Shown here piece by piece: positions 1-7,897 of a stretch of DNA of 48,513 bases. The notes beneath the pieces were generated by a model. It did not search any database and was not told the DNA's origin. It was given only the letters and a program-made list of their open reading frames with translations. Origin of the DNA: JAAYJM01 sp964498585 (GTDB lineage Bacteria; Bacteroidota; Ignavibacteria; Kapaibacteriales; UBA2268); assembly GCA_964498585.1 (NCBI GenBank), contig CAZCHH010000025.1, positions 1 through 48,513 on the forward strand, given 5' to 3'. Position 1 is the first letter of the stretch. Every line of letters begins with the position of its first letter. The translations under genes were made by a program, and so were the position numbers.

Positions 1-62
1 CTCCTTATTAGGAGGGGAATAAGAACAGTTCTATGTTTTAGCGTTCCCCTCCTAACAAGGAG
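1..62. repeat. Imperfect inverted repeat of the CCCCTC intergenic family
   Basis: The left arm (1-19) and right arm (44-62) are reverse complements with one mismatch. They are followed by more G/C-rich sequence (aggggtaaggggagg) that stands out against an AT-rich background. The same type of sequence recurs near 33.7 kb and 45.8-46.1 kb. It is non-coding. Because it starts at base 1, the element may be cut by the window edge. Confidence 0.65.
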
Positions 63-203
63 GGGTAAGGGGAGGTGTATTTATAGTCTTTTTTACCACT
101 TTTGTTCTTTTCTATATTATTTATATATTACAAATACTTATGCCAACTAGGAAAGTTGAGTAACTATATATTCAACCTAATCTTATGTAAATGAATGACA
201 AAA

Positions 204-767
204 TTATCTAAATCCCCTGTTTTTAAACTGTTCTAAAATTTCTATAATTTCATCATTTATTTCATTAAATATCTGAATCCCTTCTTGTTTGTTATTTAAT
301 TTGATATTTTTCCCATCTTGAATAAAATCAATCAAAACGTTGTCATTAAAATAATATTTAGATTCAAGTATTATTGTTTTATTCAAGTCAAAATATTCAT
401 TATCATTATTTTCTTTTGCAGTTTGTTCATCGTAATAAATAGGTCTGTTGTATGCAAATTTTTGCTGCAAAACAAATATTATTTCATTATTTTTAAAATA
501 ATAATCTTTGTAAATTTTCCCAAGTTCAAAAAATAATTCAATTTTAATAAGAACTAAATCATTATTATTATAAAAAGCTTTAGCCAATCCACCTTCAGTA
601 GAAAAATCAAAAATATCAATTTCAGATGAATCATAAGTAAAAATGTGTTCATTTATATTTTTAATATTGTCATCAACAATTTTTTTCAATTCCTCATTTG
701 ATTGAGCAAATAAAGAAAATGTGAAGAGAAAGAAAAGTATAAGACTTTTTAATAAAAATTTTCTCAT
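204..767 (-). CDS. Secreted hypothetical protein
   Basis: A 187-residue protein that I do not recognise. It opens with a clear Sec signal peptide (MRKFLLKSLILFFLFTFSLFAQ, cleavage probably after FAQ), so it should be exported to the periplasm or outer surface. The mature part is acidic and rich in Asn, Asp, Ile and Lys, with no cysteine cluster or obvious motif. Its ATG overlaps the stop of engB by 4 bases (ATGA), which suggests translational coupling behind engB. Nothing else ties it to ribosome assembly. Confidence 0.75.
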   Translation of the reverse strand: MRKFLLKSLILFFLFTFSLFAQSNEELKKIVDDNIKNINEHIFTYDSSEIDIFDFSTEGGLAKAFYNNNDLVLIKIELFFELGKIYKDYYFKNNEIIFVLQQKFAYNRPIYYDEQTAKENNDNEYFDLNKTIILESKYYFNDNVLIDFIQDGKNIKLNNKQEGIQIFNEINDEIIEILEQFKNRGFR

Positions 768-1351
768 ACTACTTCTCTTTTAATTATTGCAAGCAATTCC
801 TTTCTGCCGTCACCCGTTACAGAAGAAAAGGGAAGGACTTCAAGACAATGATTGCAATACTGAACGAAATTTTCAAATTGGTCTTTTCTTTCCAAAACCT
901 GCTTTTTTGATATTTTATCTGTTTTTGTCAATATAATAATGTAATTTTTATTATTATTTTCAAGCCATTCGATAAGAGCAAGGTCTGTATCAAGCGGGTC
1001 GTGGCGGCTATCGACCAAACAACAAATGAGTTTTAACTTCTCTCTTTTGGTAAAATAATCATAAATCATATCTTTCCAGCTTTGTCGCTCAGTTTTGGAA
1101 ACAGCAGCATAGCCGAAGCCGGGTAAATCTGCAAGTATGAAAGTGCTATCCACAAGGAAAAGATTGATTTGCTTTGTTTTTCCAGGATTTGCACTTACTT
1201 TGGCTAAATTTTTTCTGTGAACTATTGTGTTTATTAACGAAGATTTTCCTACGTTGCTTCTTCCAGTAAAAGCGACTTCGTTATAATTGTATTTTGGAAT
1301 ATTTGAAATTTCATTTGCTCCGGCAATAAATTCTGCATTTTGTATTTTCAT
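764..1351 (-). CDS. engB: Ribosome biogenesis GTP-binding protein EngB (YihA/YsxC)
   Basis: A TrmE-Era-EngA-EngB-type small GTPase that works in large-subunit ribosome assembly in the cytoplasm. At 195 residues it has the usual length. The visible G motifs are G1 GRSNVGKS (about residues 31-38), G3 DLPGFG (about 76-81), G4 TKTD (about 143-146) and G5 SSVTG (near 177). It is the first gene of a two-gene unit and overlaps the downstream secreted protein by ATGA. It is divergent from the threonine dehydrogenase gene across an 83-base AT-rich spacer that must hold both promoters. Confidence 0.96.
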   Translation of the reverse strand: MKIQNAEFIAGANEISNIPKYNYNEVAFTGRSNVGKSSLINTIVHRKNLAKVSANPGKTKQINLFLVDSTFILADLPGFGYAAVSKTERQSWKDMIYDYFTKREKLKLICCLVDSRHDPLDTDLALIEWLENNNKNYIIILTKTDKISKKQVLERKDQFENFVQYCNHCLEVLPFSSVTGDGRKELLAIIKREVV

Positions 1352-1434
1352 ATTTACTTAAAATATATTAATTTGAAGTTTTTAAAATTTGTAAATGTAA
1401 TTTAAAAAAAATAATTAAATAAAAAAAGGATTTT

Positions 1435-2379
1435 ATGAAGAGAATACTTGTAACAGGTGCTTTAGGGCAGATTGGCTCTGAGTTAACGATAGAACTACGC
1501 AGACGATATGGAAACGAAAATGTTATTGCTTCTGATATTCATAAACCAGATGAAGCATTCGAGAAATCCGGTCCTTTTCACATTGCAGATGTAACGAAGC
1601 CAGAAACTTTGCAATGCATTATTAAAGAATACAATATTGATACTATTTTTCATTTAGCAGCCATTCTTTCAGCAGTAGGCGAACAAAGACCAGAGTTTTG
1701 CTGGAATACTAATATGGGTGGAACAATGAATGTGCTTCAACTCGCAGTTCAAAATAAGATTGAAAAAGTTATTTTACCAAGTTCAATGGCGGTTTGGGGT
1801 GCTGGTGTTCCTCAAGATTATACTCCACAGGAAAGCGTTTTGAAACCAACTACTATGTATGGTATTACAAAAGTAGCCGGCGAATTACTTTGCGACTACT
1901 ATTTCAACAAATTTGGATTAGACTGCCGCGGTTTACGTTATCCCGGTATCATTTCCTCTGAAACTTTGCCCGGCGGTGGAACTACTGACTATGCTGTCGA
2001 AATCTACTATGATGCTGTTAAAACAAAGCATTATAATTGCTTCCTAAAAGAAGACACTATGCTGCCTATGATGTATATGCCCGATTGCCTGAATGCAACT
2101 ATTTCTCTTGCTGAAGCAGATATTAAAAACCTAAAGCATCACGGCGATTTCAATTTAGCTGCATTTAGCTTTACTCCAAAAGAATTAGCCGAATGTATCA
2201 AAAAATTCATTCCGGATTTCACAATTGAGTATAATCCCGATTACCGTCAGGCGATTGCAGAGTCCTGGCCTCATACTATTGATGATTCAGCTGCCAGAAA
2301 AGAGTGGGGCTGGAAGCCGCAATACGATATGGAAACTATGACTCGAGATATGATTGAAAAATTAAGAGCAAGATTATAA
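1435..2379 (+). CDS. L-threonine 3-dehydrogenase, short-chain (epimerase-like) type
   Basis: An NAD-dependent extended short-chain dehydrogenase of 314 residues. The Rossmann motif GALGQIG is at residues 7-13. The catalytic YxxxK is seen as YGITK (Tyr about 143, Lys about 147), with the upstream serine in SSMAVWG. The family fit, including LRYPGIIS and the PGGGTTDYAVEIYY stretch, matches the UDP-galactose-epimerase-like threonine dehydrogenases, which oxidise L-threonine to 2-amino-3-ketobutyrate. No kbl (ligase) gene is in the window. An AAGGA ribosome site lies just upstream of the ATG. A strong hairpin terminator follows the stop. A sugar-nucleotide epimerase is the alternative, but the C-terminal sequence fits TDH better. 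Confidence 0.88.
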   Translation: MKRILVTGALGQIGSELTIELRRRYGNENVIASDIHKPDEAFEKSGPFHIADVTKPETLQCIIKEYNIDTIFHLAAILSAVGEQRPEFCWNTNMGGTMNVLQLAVQNKIEKVILPSSMAVWGAGVPQDYTPQESVLKPTTMYGITKVAGELLCDYYFNKFGLDCRGLRYPGIISSETLPGGGTTDYAVEIYYDAVKTKHYNCFLKEDTMLPMMYMPDCLNATISLAEADIKNLKHHGDFNLAAFSFTPKELAECIKKFIPDFTIEYNPDYRQAIAESWPHTIDDSAARKEWGWKPQYDMETMTRDMIEKLRARL

Positions 2380-2407
2380 AATTAAGCAAAATGATTTAAA
2401 GAAAAGC

Positions 2408-2440
2408 AGATGTCCTACATTTTCGAGATGTAGGACATCT
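2408..2440. terminator. Bidirectional hairpin terminator between convergent genes
   Basis: A perfect 13-bp stem (AGATGTCCTACAT / ATGTAGGACATCT) with a 7-base loop lies between the stop of the threonine dehydrogenase gene and the stop of the convergent radical SAM gene. It is followed on the plus strand by a T-rich stretch (ttgtcattttt). The position and shape fit a shared terminator. Confidence 0.75.
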
Positions 2441-2455
2441 TTGTCATTTTTCACT

Positions 2456-3586
2456 CTAACTGTGTATATCTTCAAGCATTGATAAAATTGGGTAAACAGC
2501 ATTGTAATGCTTTTGGATAAACATCGCACAACCGTTTTTGTATAATCTTTCGCCCAATGTATCAATAACAGGGAAAAGCACCCTTTCAGTTTCACATAAG
2601 ACTGGAGAAATTCTGTTGATTTCGCCTGTAAGCTGCCAGTTCAGGCAACTGCACTTGTTATTGCAGCGGGGATTATAATCACATTCCTTGCATACATCAA
2701 ATTGCAGTTTTGATTCTTTATAAATCTCGTTTTGCAATTCTACGTTTATTCCGCTTTTTATATCACCAATTTTATAAGATGTGTTCGATACTCCGTCCTT
2801 GACAAACTGAACGCAAGGATAAATATCGCCGTTATAGGCAATGGAAATCTGACGCTTAGCCAAATGACAATAGTAACATTCAATATTATCCTGTCTGATA
2901 TGAGTTGCCAACTTCATTTCAAATGGAGAAAAATAGAATTTCTGCTCTTTTAGTATCAACTTTTCATATAGTTTTGCAATTTTGTTGTATTGCTCGCTTA
3001 GTTCTTGTATATGTCCGTCAGTCCAATTACCTGCATAATTTAAAGAAACAATCAGATATTTGAAGCCACGGTTTAAAAGGTATTCAACAGATTCAGCGTA
3101 ATATTCCAGCGTTTCAGGGCTAACAGTCATAAGTACTTTAGAATATGGCTGGTATTTTAATAGCAAATCAATTTTTTCCTGCAAAACAGAAAAAGTAGGA
3201 ACTCCTTCTCTCGTTTTGCGGAAGGTATTGTGTGCTTTTTCAACTCCGTCAATGCTAATAGAAACCTGCATATTTACGGTTTCAGCAAAATCAAGGAACT
3301 CTTTGTCTAAAAGCAATCCGTTTGTTGTAGTTTTGTAGTGAAAATAGCAAGAGCCATTTTTCTCTTTTTCTTTTGCATATCTAATTGTCTCTTTGATTAA
3401 ATCTTTTTTTAAAAGCGGTTCGCCACCAAAAAAGATAATTCCGGTATTAATCGGGTATTTTTGTGCAATGAAATCTATAGTGCGGTTTGCAGTTTTCTGC
3501 TCCATATCCAGACGATTATTTGGAGGAGAGTAGCAGTAGGCACAGTTCATATTGCAGCCGGTCGTTATATGTAGTGTTACGTGCAT
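2456..3586 (-). CDS. Radical SAM/SPASM domain protein
   Basis: A 376-residue radical SAM enzyme. The [4Fe-4S] SAM-binding motif CNMNCAYC is at about residues 12-19. It is followed by FFGGEPLL (the GGE motif for SAM) and a TIM-barrel region. The C-terminus is cysteine rich: CYYC, then NGDIYPC, then CKECDYNPRCNNKCSC, the pattern of a SPASM auxiliary-cluster domain. Family members include anaerobic sulfatase maturases and peptide (RiPP) modifying enzymes. No sulfatase and no obvious precursor peptide lie beside it, so the substrate is unknown. It stands alone and converges with the threonine dehydrogenase gene. Upstream is a 385-base repeat-filled gap. Confidence 0.88.
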   Translation of the reverse strand: MHVTLHITTGCNMNCAYCYSPPNNRLDMEQKTANRTIDFIAQKYPINTGIIFFGGEPLLKKDLIKETIRYAKEKEKNGSCYFHYKTTTNGLLLDKEFLDFAETVNMQVSISIDGVEKAHNTFRKTREGVPTFSVLQEKIDLLLKYQPYSKVLMTVSPETLEYYAESVEYLLNRGFKYLIVSLNYAGNWTDGHIQELSEQYNKIAKLYEKLILKEQKFYFSPFEMKLATHIRQDNIECYYCHLAKRQISIAYNGDIYPCVQFVKDGVSNTSYKIGDIKSGINVELQNEIYKESKLQFDVCKECDYNPRCNNKCSCLNWQLTGEINRISPVLCETERVLFPVIDTLGERLYKNGCAMFIQKHYNAVYPILSMLEDIHS

Positions 3587-3608
3587 TATTTCTCTAAAAC
3601 CCTTTTTA

Positions 3609-3748
3609 GTTAATTTGTTTATGGTTTATGGTTTATGGTTGTTAGGCATTTGTATTTTATATATAACCAACAACAAATTACTTTTTTTTCCAATAACCAT
3701 GAACCATAAACTATAAACCGATAACCATAAACTATAACAATTAACTAG
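3609..3748. repeat. Inverted repeat built of TTTATGG-type short tandem units
   Basis: The left arm contains three tandem copies of tttatgg (about 3619-3640). The right arm carries the complementary ccataaa/aaccata words several times (about 3695-3735). Both outer ends share tagttaatt followed by gtt in inverted orientation. The centre is AT-rich and ends in a T8 tract. No open frame of note spans it. Together with the next repeat it fills the gap between the radical SAM gene and the TA region; I see no gene there. Confidence 0.6.
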
Positions 3749-3781
3749 TGTTGTAATTCGTTAAAAGACTTATTATATTGT

Positions 3782-3862
3782 GTCATTTCGAAACGAAGTG
3801 AGAAATCTCACAAGTCATTGCTACTACAGAATTTGAGATTCCTCACTTCGTTTCGGAATGAC
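3782..3862. repeat. REP-like palindrome, 29-bp arms (GAAGTGAG family)
   Basis: The arms at 3782-3810 and 3834-3862 are reverse complements with two mismatches and enclose a 23-base loop beginning caagtcattgct. The same arms and loop recur at 23106-23186, and related copies lie at 21262-21440. This is a dispersed intergenic palindrome that could fold as a long hairpin in RNA or DNA. Confidence 0.8.
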
Positions 3863-3971
3863 AAGATTTTATAGTAAGGTTTTCAAAGGGATATTACACT
3901 AGACATAGATACTGAAATTCTTTAGAATGATAGCCCGTTTTACTCACACTCTTGGGAAAGAGAAAATATGT

Positions 3972-4139
3972 TTAAGATTTCTGTAACAATGTAATCCCTT
4001 TATTCCTTCTTGTTTGAGTTTCAATCTTTTTCTGTAAATCAAGATAGTGCCTCACAAGGAGATTCGGATTATTATTAAATTTCTTTGATATTTGTTTCCG
4101 GATACTTCTAATTTCTTCTATTGTTTGCTCTTCTTTCAT
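3972..4139 (-). CDS. Small antitoxin-like protein partnered with the PIN toxin
   Basis: A 55-residue protein, starting MKEEQTIEEIRSIRKQISKK and ending TLLQKS, rich in Lys, Arg and Glu and probably helical. Its ATG shares one base with the TAA stop of the upstream PIN gene (TAATG), the usual sign of translational coupling in a TA operon. Small proteins with an IRxIRxxISKxFNN.P pattern followed by YxxLQKK commonly sit next to PIN toxins in Bacteroidota; I know this from general family experience and have not checked it here. The inferred role is antitoxin and autoregulator. The order toxin then antitoxin is the reverse of the classic vapBC order. Confidence 0.7.
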   Translation of the reverse strand: MKEEQTIEEIRSIRKQISKKFNNNPNLLVRHYLDLQKKIETQTRRNKGITLLQKS

Positions 4140-4615
4140 TATTTACTCCAGATTAATTGTAAAGGTGTTGTTAAAACTGGAACATATAGACCAAGTCTAT
4201 TGTTTATAAACTTTATATGTTCAAACTTATTTGCATTTGCAAGATGCTTACAGTTCCAGGTTAAAAGGAAATCACATTTATAGTAAGATGCAATAGCCAA
4301 ATGAATAGCATCACCAACAACATTTCCCGGCATTATTTTATTTTTAATATAGATTGAAACAATATCTTCAATTTCTTCAACAATATCTAAGAAATTAATA
4401 TTTTCAAGTATTTTAATCGCATTATCACGTTTTTCAAAATTTGGAATAAGAGATAATTCTTCATAAACAGCAACACTTGTTTGTAAATTAAAATTTTTAC
4501 TGTGATTATCCCACCAATCTCTTGTCCATTGCTGCATAGCTAAAGATTCAGCGTTGGTTCTATCGTTAAAATAGAAGCTTGGTATTGTTGTTTCTATATA
4601 AATATTTTTTTTCAT
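4139..4615 (-). CDS. PIN-domain toxin (VapC-like ribonuclease)
   Basis: A 158-residue PIN-domain protein. The N-terminal strand reads KNIYIETTIPSFYF, in which the first acidic metal ligand is Glu, as in this PIN subclass. Further conserved acids are in the middle helix (VYEEL), in GDAIHLA (about residues 100-106) and in the TWN motif (near 117). PIN toxins are Mg2+-dependent RNases that cleave RNA, often initiator tRNA or rRNA. It is coupled to the 55-residue gene just downstream. It forms the third TA module of the tRNA-Glu-linked array and follows paralog copy 1 by 236 bases. Confidence 0.87.
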   Translation of the reverse strand: MKKNIYIETTIPSFYFNDRTNAESLAMQQWTRDWWDNHSKNFNLQTSVAVYEELSLIPNFEKRDNAIKILENINFLDIVEEIEDIVSIYIKNKIMPGNVVGDAIHLAIASYYKCDFLLTWNCKHLANANKFEHIKFINNRLGLYVPVLTTPLQLIWSK

Positions 4616-4851
4616 ATATCTTTAACGTATTTTAAACCGGTTTATTACTTATCTTATTTAATTATAACAATTACTAAATATTTCCTTTAGAACTTTGATT
4701 TTAGTGATTTGTTTGATGAAGAAAAGATTAAACATCTTAATCAAAACAAATCAGATAAAACATAGTTCAAAATATGCTACATTAATTTAATCCCTTGCGA
4801 GATAAATTTAAAGAAAAACTTCTTTAAACATATAAATAGCAAAGAACCATA

Positions 4852-5661
4852 TTACTTCTCTAAAATCCCTTCGTCTTTAAGCCACTGAATAAAATCCTGA
4901 ACTTGAGCTAAAAGGAGCTCTTTAGATTCTTCTTTAGCAATAACACAGGGATTAACTCCATCAACTTTTCTATATTCACATTTAGTTAAAGGGTCATAGA
5001 AAACACCGGCATTGTATTTATTTATTTTTTTCATTTCATTGGATATAATACTGGCTGCCTCTTTGGTGCTATATCCTTCGGTAGAATATAATATTCTATA
5101 ACCATTTTCAGTAGTATCATATTTCCGAAATGGCTTGTAGTCTTTACCTGATACATATTGAATTGAAAGATTCAATTTCTTATTGAATCCATCAATTTTC
5201 ATATCAACTTTCTTTTTTGAAGGTAATGAAAAAGAAATAGTTGGTGTATCAGCAGTATCAATTTCAATTCCCTCCTTTTTCAGAGCATCAAAAATTATTG
5301 TTCTTGCTTCTTGCTCTGAAATAAATACAGGTCCTGCAACAGCCATACAACCAGTTAAACCGCTTCCTTCACCATGTGCAAAGACAGGTGCTACTTTAAC
5401 AATCTCTTTGCTTTTTTGCTTATCTTTATTTTTTCCTTTATTTTGTTTTTCCTGCAAAACAAAATCTATATTTTCCTTTTTCTCAACTTGACTTTTGCTT
5501 GCATTTCCACACAGCACAAACATAGCAAGTGATGCAGCAACATACTTGTTTTTCAGCCAGCTTGAAGGTATATTTTTGTATAAAAGGTATGGATTCTGAG
5601 CAAATTCATTTATTGTTGGGAACCCCAACTCTTTCTTTATTTTTACTGGTTTTAACTGCAT
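4852..5661 (-). CDS. Array paralog copy 1, membrane-anchored or secreted protein of unknown function
   Basis: A 269-residue protein that I do not recognise; two paralogs lie at 6518-7324 and 7898-8713. I chose the start at MQLKPVK because all three copies agree from that Met onward and differ upstream. The N-terminus has about 35 polar residues (GFPTINEFAQNP, IPSSWLKNK), then a short hydrophobic segment YVAASLAMFVLCGNA, then a Lys-rich linker. It ends with a C-terminal domain opening SGLTGCMAVAGPVFISEQEA and finishing FIQWLKDEGILEK. The hydrophobic stretch could be a signal peptide after an unusually long n-region, or a membrane anchor. It is about 90 percent identical to copy 2 by eye. It is followed by the PIN TA module. 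Confidence 0.72.
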   Translation of the reverse strand: MQLKPVKIKKELGFPTINEFAQNPYLLYKNIPSSWLKNKYVAASLAMFVLCGNASKSQVEKKENIDFVLQEKQNKGKNKDKQKSKEIVKVAPVFAHGEGSGLTGCMAVAGPVFISEQEARTIIFDALKKEGIEIDTADTPTISFSLPSKKKVDMKIDGFNKKLNLSIQYVSGKDYKPFRKYDTTENGYRILYSTEGYSTKEAASIISNEMKKINKYNAGVFYDPLTKCEYRKVDGVNPCVIAKEESKELLLAQVQDFIQWLKDEGILEK

Positions 5662-5751
5662 AGCTTTCTTTAAAATATTATACAAATAAAATTTCAATCA
5701 TAATTTTTCGTTTAAAAGTTTAATATAATCATTTATTACTATTTTGAATTC

Positions 5752-6140
5752 TTAAAAGAATGAATCTATATTTACTAATGCAATACGTGATTTTTCCCAA
5801 TCAAGATTAAAATTATAACCTTGGCGAACTACATGCCTTATTTTCTTATATCTGTTCAGCAGTATTATATGTTCTTCATCGAAAAGAGGAATTTTTTTCT
5901 TTTCGGAGTTTTTATCAAAGAAATACAAAAGTTCTGTATGCCAATTTTCAGCATTTGGTATGTTGATTTTATTAAACTTCAAAATTCTTTTTAAAATATT
6001 TTCAATTCCGTTATAAAATTGAGAAAGGAATTGTGAGCCAGCTGCAATTTCAATGCGATTTGCATTTTTTTTGCAACAATTTGAAGTAAATCATCAATAT
6101 CCTTAATTGTTTCCTCAAGAAATAAATTCTCAGTTTCTAT
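5752..6140 (-). pseudogene. hepT-like HEPN toxin, frameshifted and lacking the catalytic His
   Basis: An intact 76-residue frame (5752-5982) holds only the C-terminal half of a HEPN/HepT protein. Reading on upstream in the same frame gives NANRIEIAAGSQFLSQFYNG. Beyond an A8 run (plus-strand T8 near 6066-6073) the match continues in another frame as ETIKDIDDLLQIVAKK. Restoring one A would join the two parts. The upstream part has no ATG, GTG or TTG start. The HEPN RX4HXY active site reads RHVVRQGY, with Gln in place of His. It lies directly downstream of the mntA-like gene. Homopolymer slippage or sequencing error could explain the shift, but not the His-to-Gln change. Confidence 0.75.
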
Positions 6141-6436
6141 TTCTTATAATTAGTATTTGAAGATTTGTCATAAATAATTTTTCCAATTTCTTTAATATGG
6201 CGAGTAAAAGGGCTTTCGACTGATAAATCTACAACATCAACGGGAACATTTAAAATATACTCAAGCATTCCGGCATAGTCGTAAAAAACAGATTTATCAA
6301 ATAAATCAACAGCTAAATCCAAATCATTTGCATTGCTTGGGTCTGTAACAGCACTTCCAAAGATTAATAATTTATTTACATCGTAATCTTTTGCCAATTC
6401 TATTGCTTTTTCTATATGTAATTGAGTAATAGCCAT
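6137..6436 (-). CDS. MntA-like minimal nucleotidyltransferase antitoxin
   Basis: A 99-residue nucleotidyltransferase of the MNT type. The motif GSAVTDPSNANDLDLAV (about residues 27-43) gives the GS...DxD signature, and VDVVDL near residue 71 supplies the third acidic residue. In MntA-HepT systems this enzyme adds AMP groups to a Tyr of the HEPN RNase and silences it. Here its partner immediately downstream is broken, so its present role is uncertain. It follows paralog copy 2 by 81 bases on the same strand. Confidence 0.88.
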   Translation of the reverse strand: MAITQLHIEKAIELAKDYDVNKLLIFGSAVTDPSNANDLDLAVDLFDKSVFYDYAGMLEYILNVPVDVVDLSVESPFTRHIKEIGKIIYDKSSNTNYKK

Positions 6437-6517
6437 TTATATTTTAATTTGTTTTGATATTAAACTAATAATTTTTACAATAATACTAATTTAATAAATT
6501 TTTATTTAATTAATATT

Positions 6518-7324
6518 TTATTTCTCTAATATCCCTTCATCTTTAAGCCACTGGATAAAATCTTGGACTTGTGCTAAAAGGAGTTCTTTTGATTCTTCTT
6601 TAGCAATAACACAGTGATTAACTCCATCAACTTTTCTATATTCACATTTAGTTAAAGGGTCATAAAAAACACCTGCATTATATTTATTTATTTTTTTCAT
6701 TTCACCGGATATAATACTGGCTGCCTCTTTGGTGCTATATCCTTCGGTAGAATATAATACATTCTTACCGTTTTCAGTTTTGTTTTCACGAAATTGCTTA
6801 TAGTCTTTTCCCGAAATATATTGAATTGAAAGATTAAATTTTTTATTGAATCCATCAATTTTCATATCAATTTTCTTTTTTGAAGGTAATGAAAGAGAAA
6901 TAGTTGGTGTGTCAACAGTATCAATTTCAATTCCCTCCTTTTTCAGAGCATCAAAAATTAATGTTCGTGCTTCTTGCTCTGAAATAAATACAGGTCCTGC
7001 AATAGCCATACAACCTGTTAAACCACTACCTTTACCATGAGCAAATACAGGTGCTACTTTAACAATCTCTTTGCTTTTTTGCTTATCTTTATTTTTTCCT
7101 TTATTTTGTTTTTCCTGCAAAACAAAATCTATATTTTCCTTTTTCTCAACTTGACTTTTGCTTGCATTTCCACACAGCACAAACATAGCAAGCGATGCAG
7201 CAACATACTTGTTCTTGAGCCAGCTTGATGGAATATTTTTGTATAAAAGCTCTGGATTTTGTGCAAATTCATTTATTGTCGGAAACCCAAGCTCTTTCTT
7301 TATTTTTACTGGTTTTAACTGCAT
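6518..7324 (-). CDS. Array paralog copy 2, membrane-anchored or secreted protein of unknown function
   Basis: A 268-residue paralog of copies 1 and 3; function unknown. The start at MQLKPVK is supported by an AAGGA ribosome site a few bases upstream and by agreement among the copies; the frame is open for 15 more codons upstream, but those are not conserved. The layout matches copy 1: polar N-terminus, hydrophobic YVAASLAMFVLCGNA, Lys-rich linker, and a C-terminal domain with GCMAIAGPVFISEQEA and a terminal DEGILEK. Changes from copy 1 are mostly single substitutions in the C-terminal half. Its start lies 10 bases after the stop of the RelE-like toxin gene, so it could be co-transcribed with that module; mntA follows. 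Confidence 0.72.
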   Translation of the reverse strand: MQLKPVKIKKELGFPTINEFAQNPELLYKNIPSSWLKNKYVAASLAMFVLCGNASKSQVEKKENIDFVLQEKQNKGKNKDKQKSKEIVKVAPVFAHGKGSGLTGCMAIAGPVFISEQEARTLIFDALKKEGIEIDTVDTPTISLSLPSKKKIDMKIDGFNKKFNLSIQYISGKDYKQFRENKTENGKNVLYSTEGYSTKEAASIISGEMKKINKYNAGVFYDPLTKCEYRKVDGVNHCVIAKEESKELLLAQVQDFIQWLKDEGILEK

Positions 7325-7334
7325 AGCTTTTTCC

Positions 7335-7595
7335 TTATTTATATGACTTATACCATTTTTCATAATCACTGTGATTTGAAAAGCAGTGTAAAATAAGAAT
7401 TAAATTATTTTCTAAATCATATACAATTCTTGCTTGTTTTGTTACATTAATTACGTGTGAAGGTATTCCATATTTCAAATGACGTCTGATAGGATTTTCA
7501 AGAATTTTTTCAATCGCTTTTTTAAACTGAATTTGAATTGATTTATCCAAATCAAGAAATTCTTTCATCGCAATTTCAGTAAATTCAATTTTCAT
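7335..7595 (-). CDS. RelE/ParE-family toxin
   Basis: An 86-residue protein with the fold pattern of RelE/ParE toxins: an opening strand MKIEFTEIAMKEFLDLD, two helices, then basic strands (RRHLKYGI, INVTKQARIVYDL) and a C-terminal strand-helix HCFSNHSDYEKW that is typical of the HigB/RelE group. Family members cleave mRNA on the ribosome or poison gyrase; which one cannot be told here. Its ATG shares one base with the antitoxin TAA stop (TAATG). Confidence 0.85.
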   Translation of the reverse strand: MKIEFTEIAMKEFLDLDKSIQIQFKKAIEKILENPIRRHLKYGIPSHVINVTKQARIVYDLENNLILILHCFSNHSDYEKWYKSYK

Positions 7596-7831
7596 TATAA
7601 TCCAGCTTTTTGAAATACTTCGTCAATAGAATATGTTTTCAAATCGTTGTTTTTCAAATTAGATTTTTCTGTTTCTACAGCTTGATTAACGAGATATTGT
7701 TCTTCAAAATCTATTTGATTTGACAAAACTAACAAAGCGTGATGAATAACATCTTCAGGATTGTTTGCGTATCCAAAATCAATAAACCTTTGAATTATAT
7801 TTGTATATGGTTCTTTTATATCTAATTGCAT
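7595..7831 (-). CDS. Antitoxin of the RelE/ParE-like toxin
   Basis: A 78-residue protein placed directly before the RelE-like toxin and coupled to it by a TAATG overlap. The N-terminal half (LDIKEPYTNIIQRFIDFGYA, then PEDVIHHALLVL) looks like a ribbon-helix-helix DNA-binding segment. The C-terminal half (NDLKTYSIDEVFQKAGL) is the part expected to wrap the toxin. The inferred role is to neutralise the toxin and repress the operon. It begins 66 bases after paralog copy 3. Confidence 0.8.
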   Translation of the reverse strand: MQLDIKEPYTNIIQRFIDFGYANNPEDVIHHALLVLSNQIDFEEQYLVNQAVETEKSNLKNNDLKTYSIDEVFQKAGL

Positions 7832-7897
7832 TTTAAATCCTAATTTAAATAAGTTTAATATATAAAATTACAAAATATCGAAATCATTTTCAATATT

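Noticed and set aside
4691..4765. Short plus-strand frame reading NFDFSDLFDEEKIKHLNQNK before a stop
   Set aside because: It looks protein-like, but it is only 24 codons, has no start, and is preceded by a stop; at most a gene remnant that cannot be identified.
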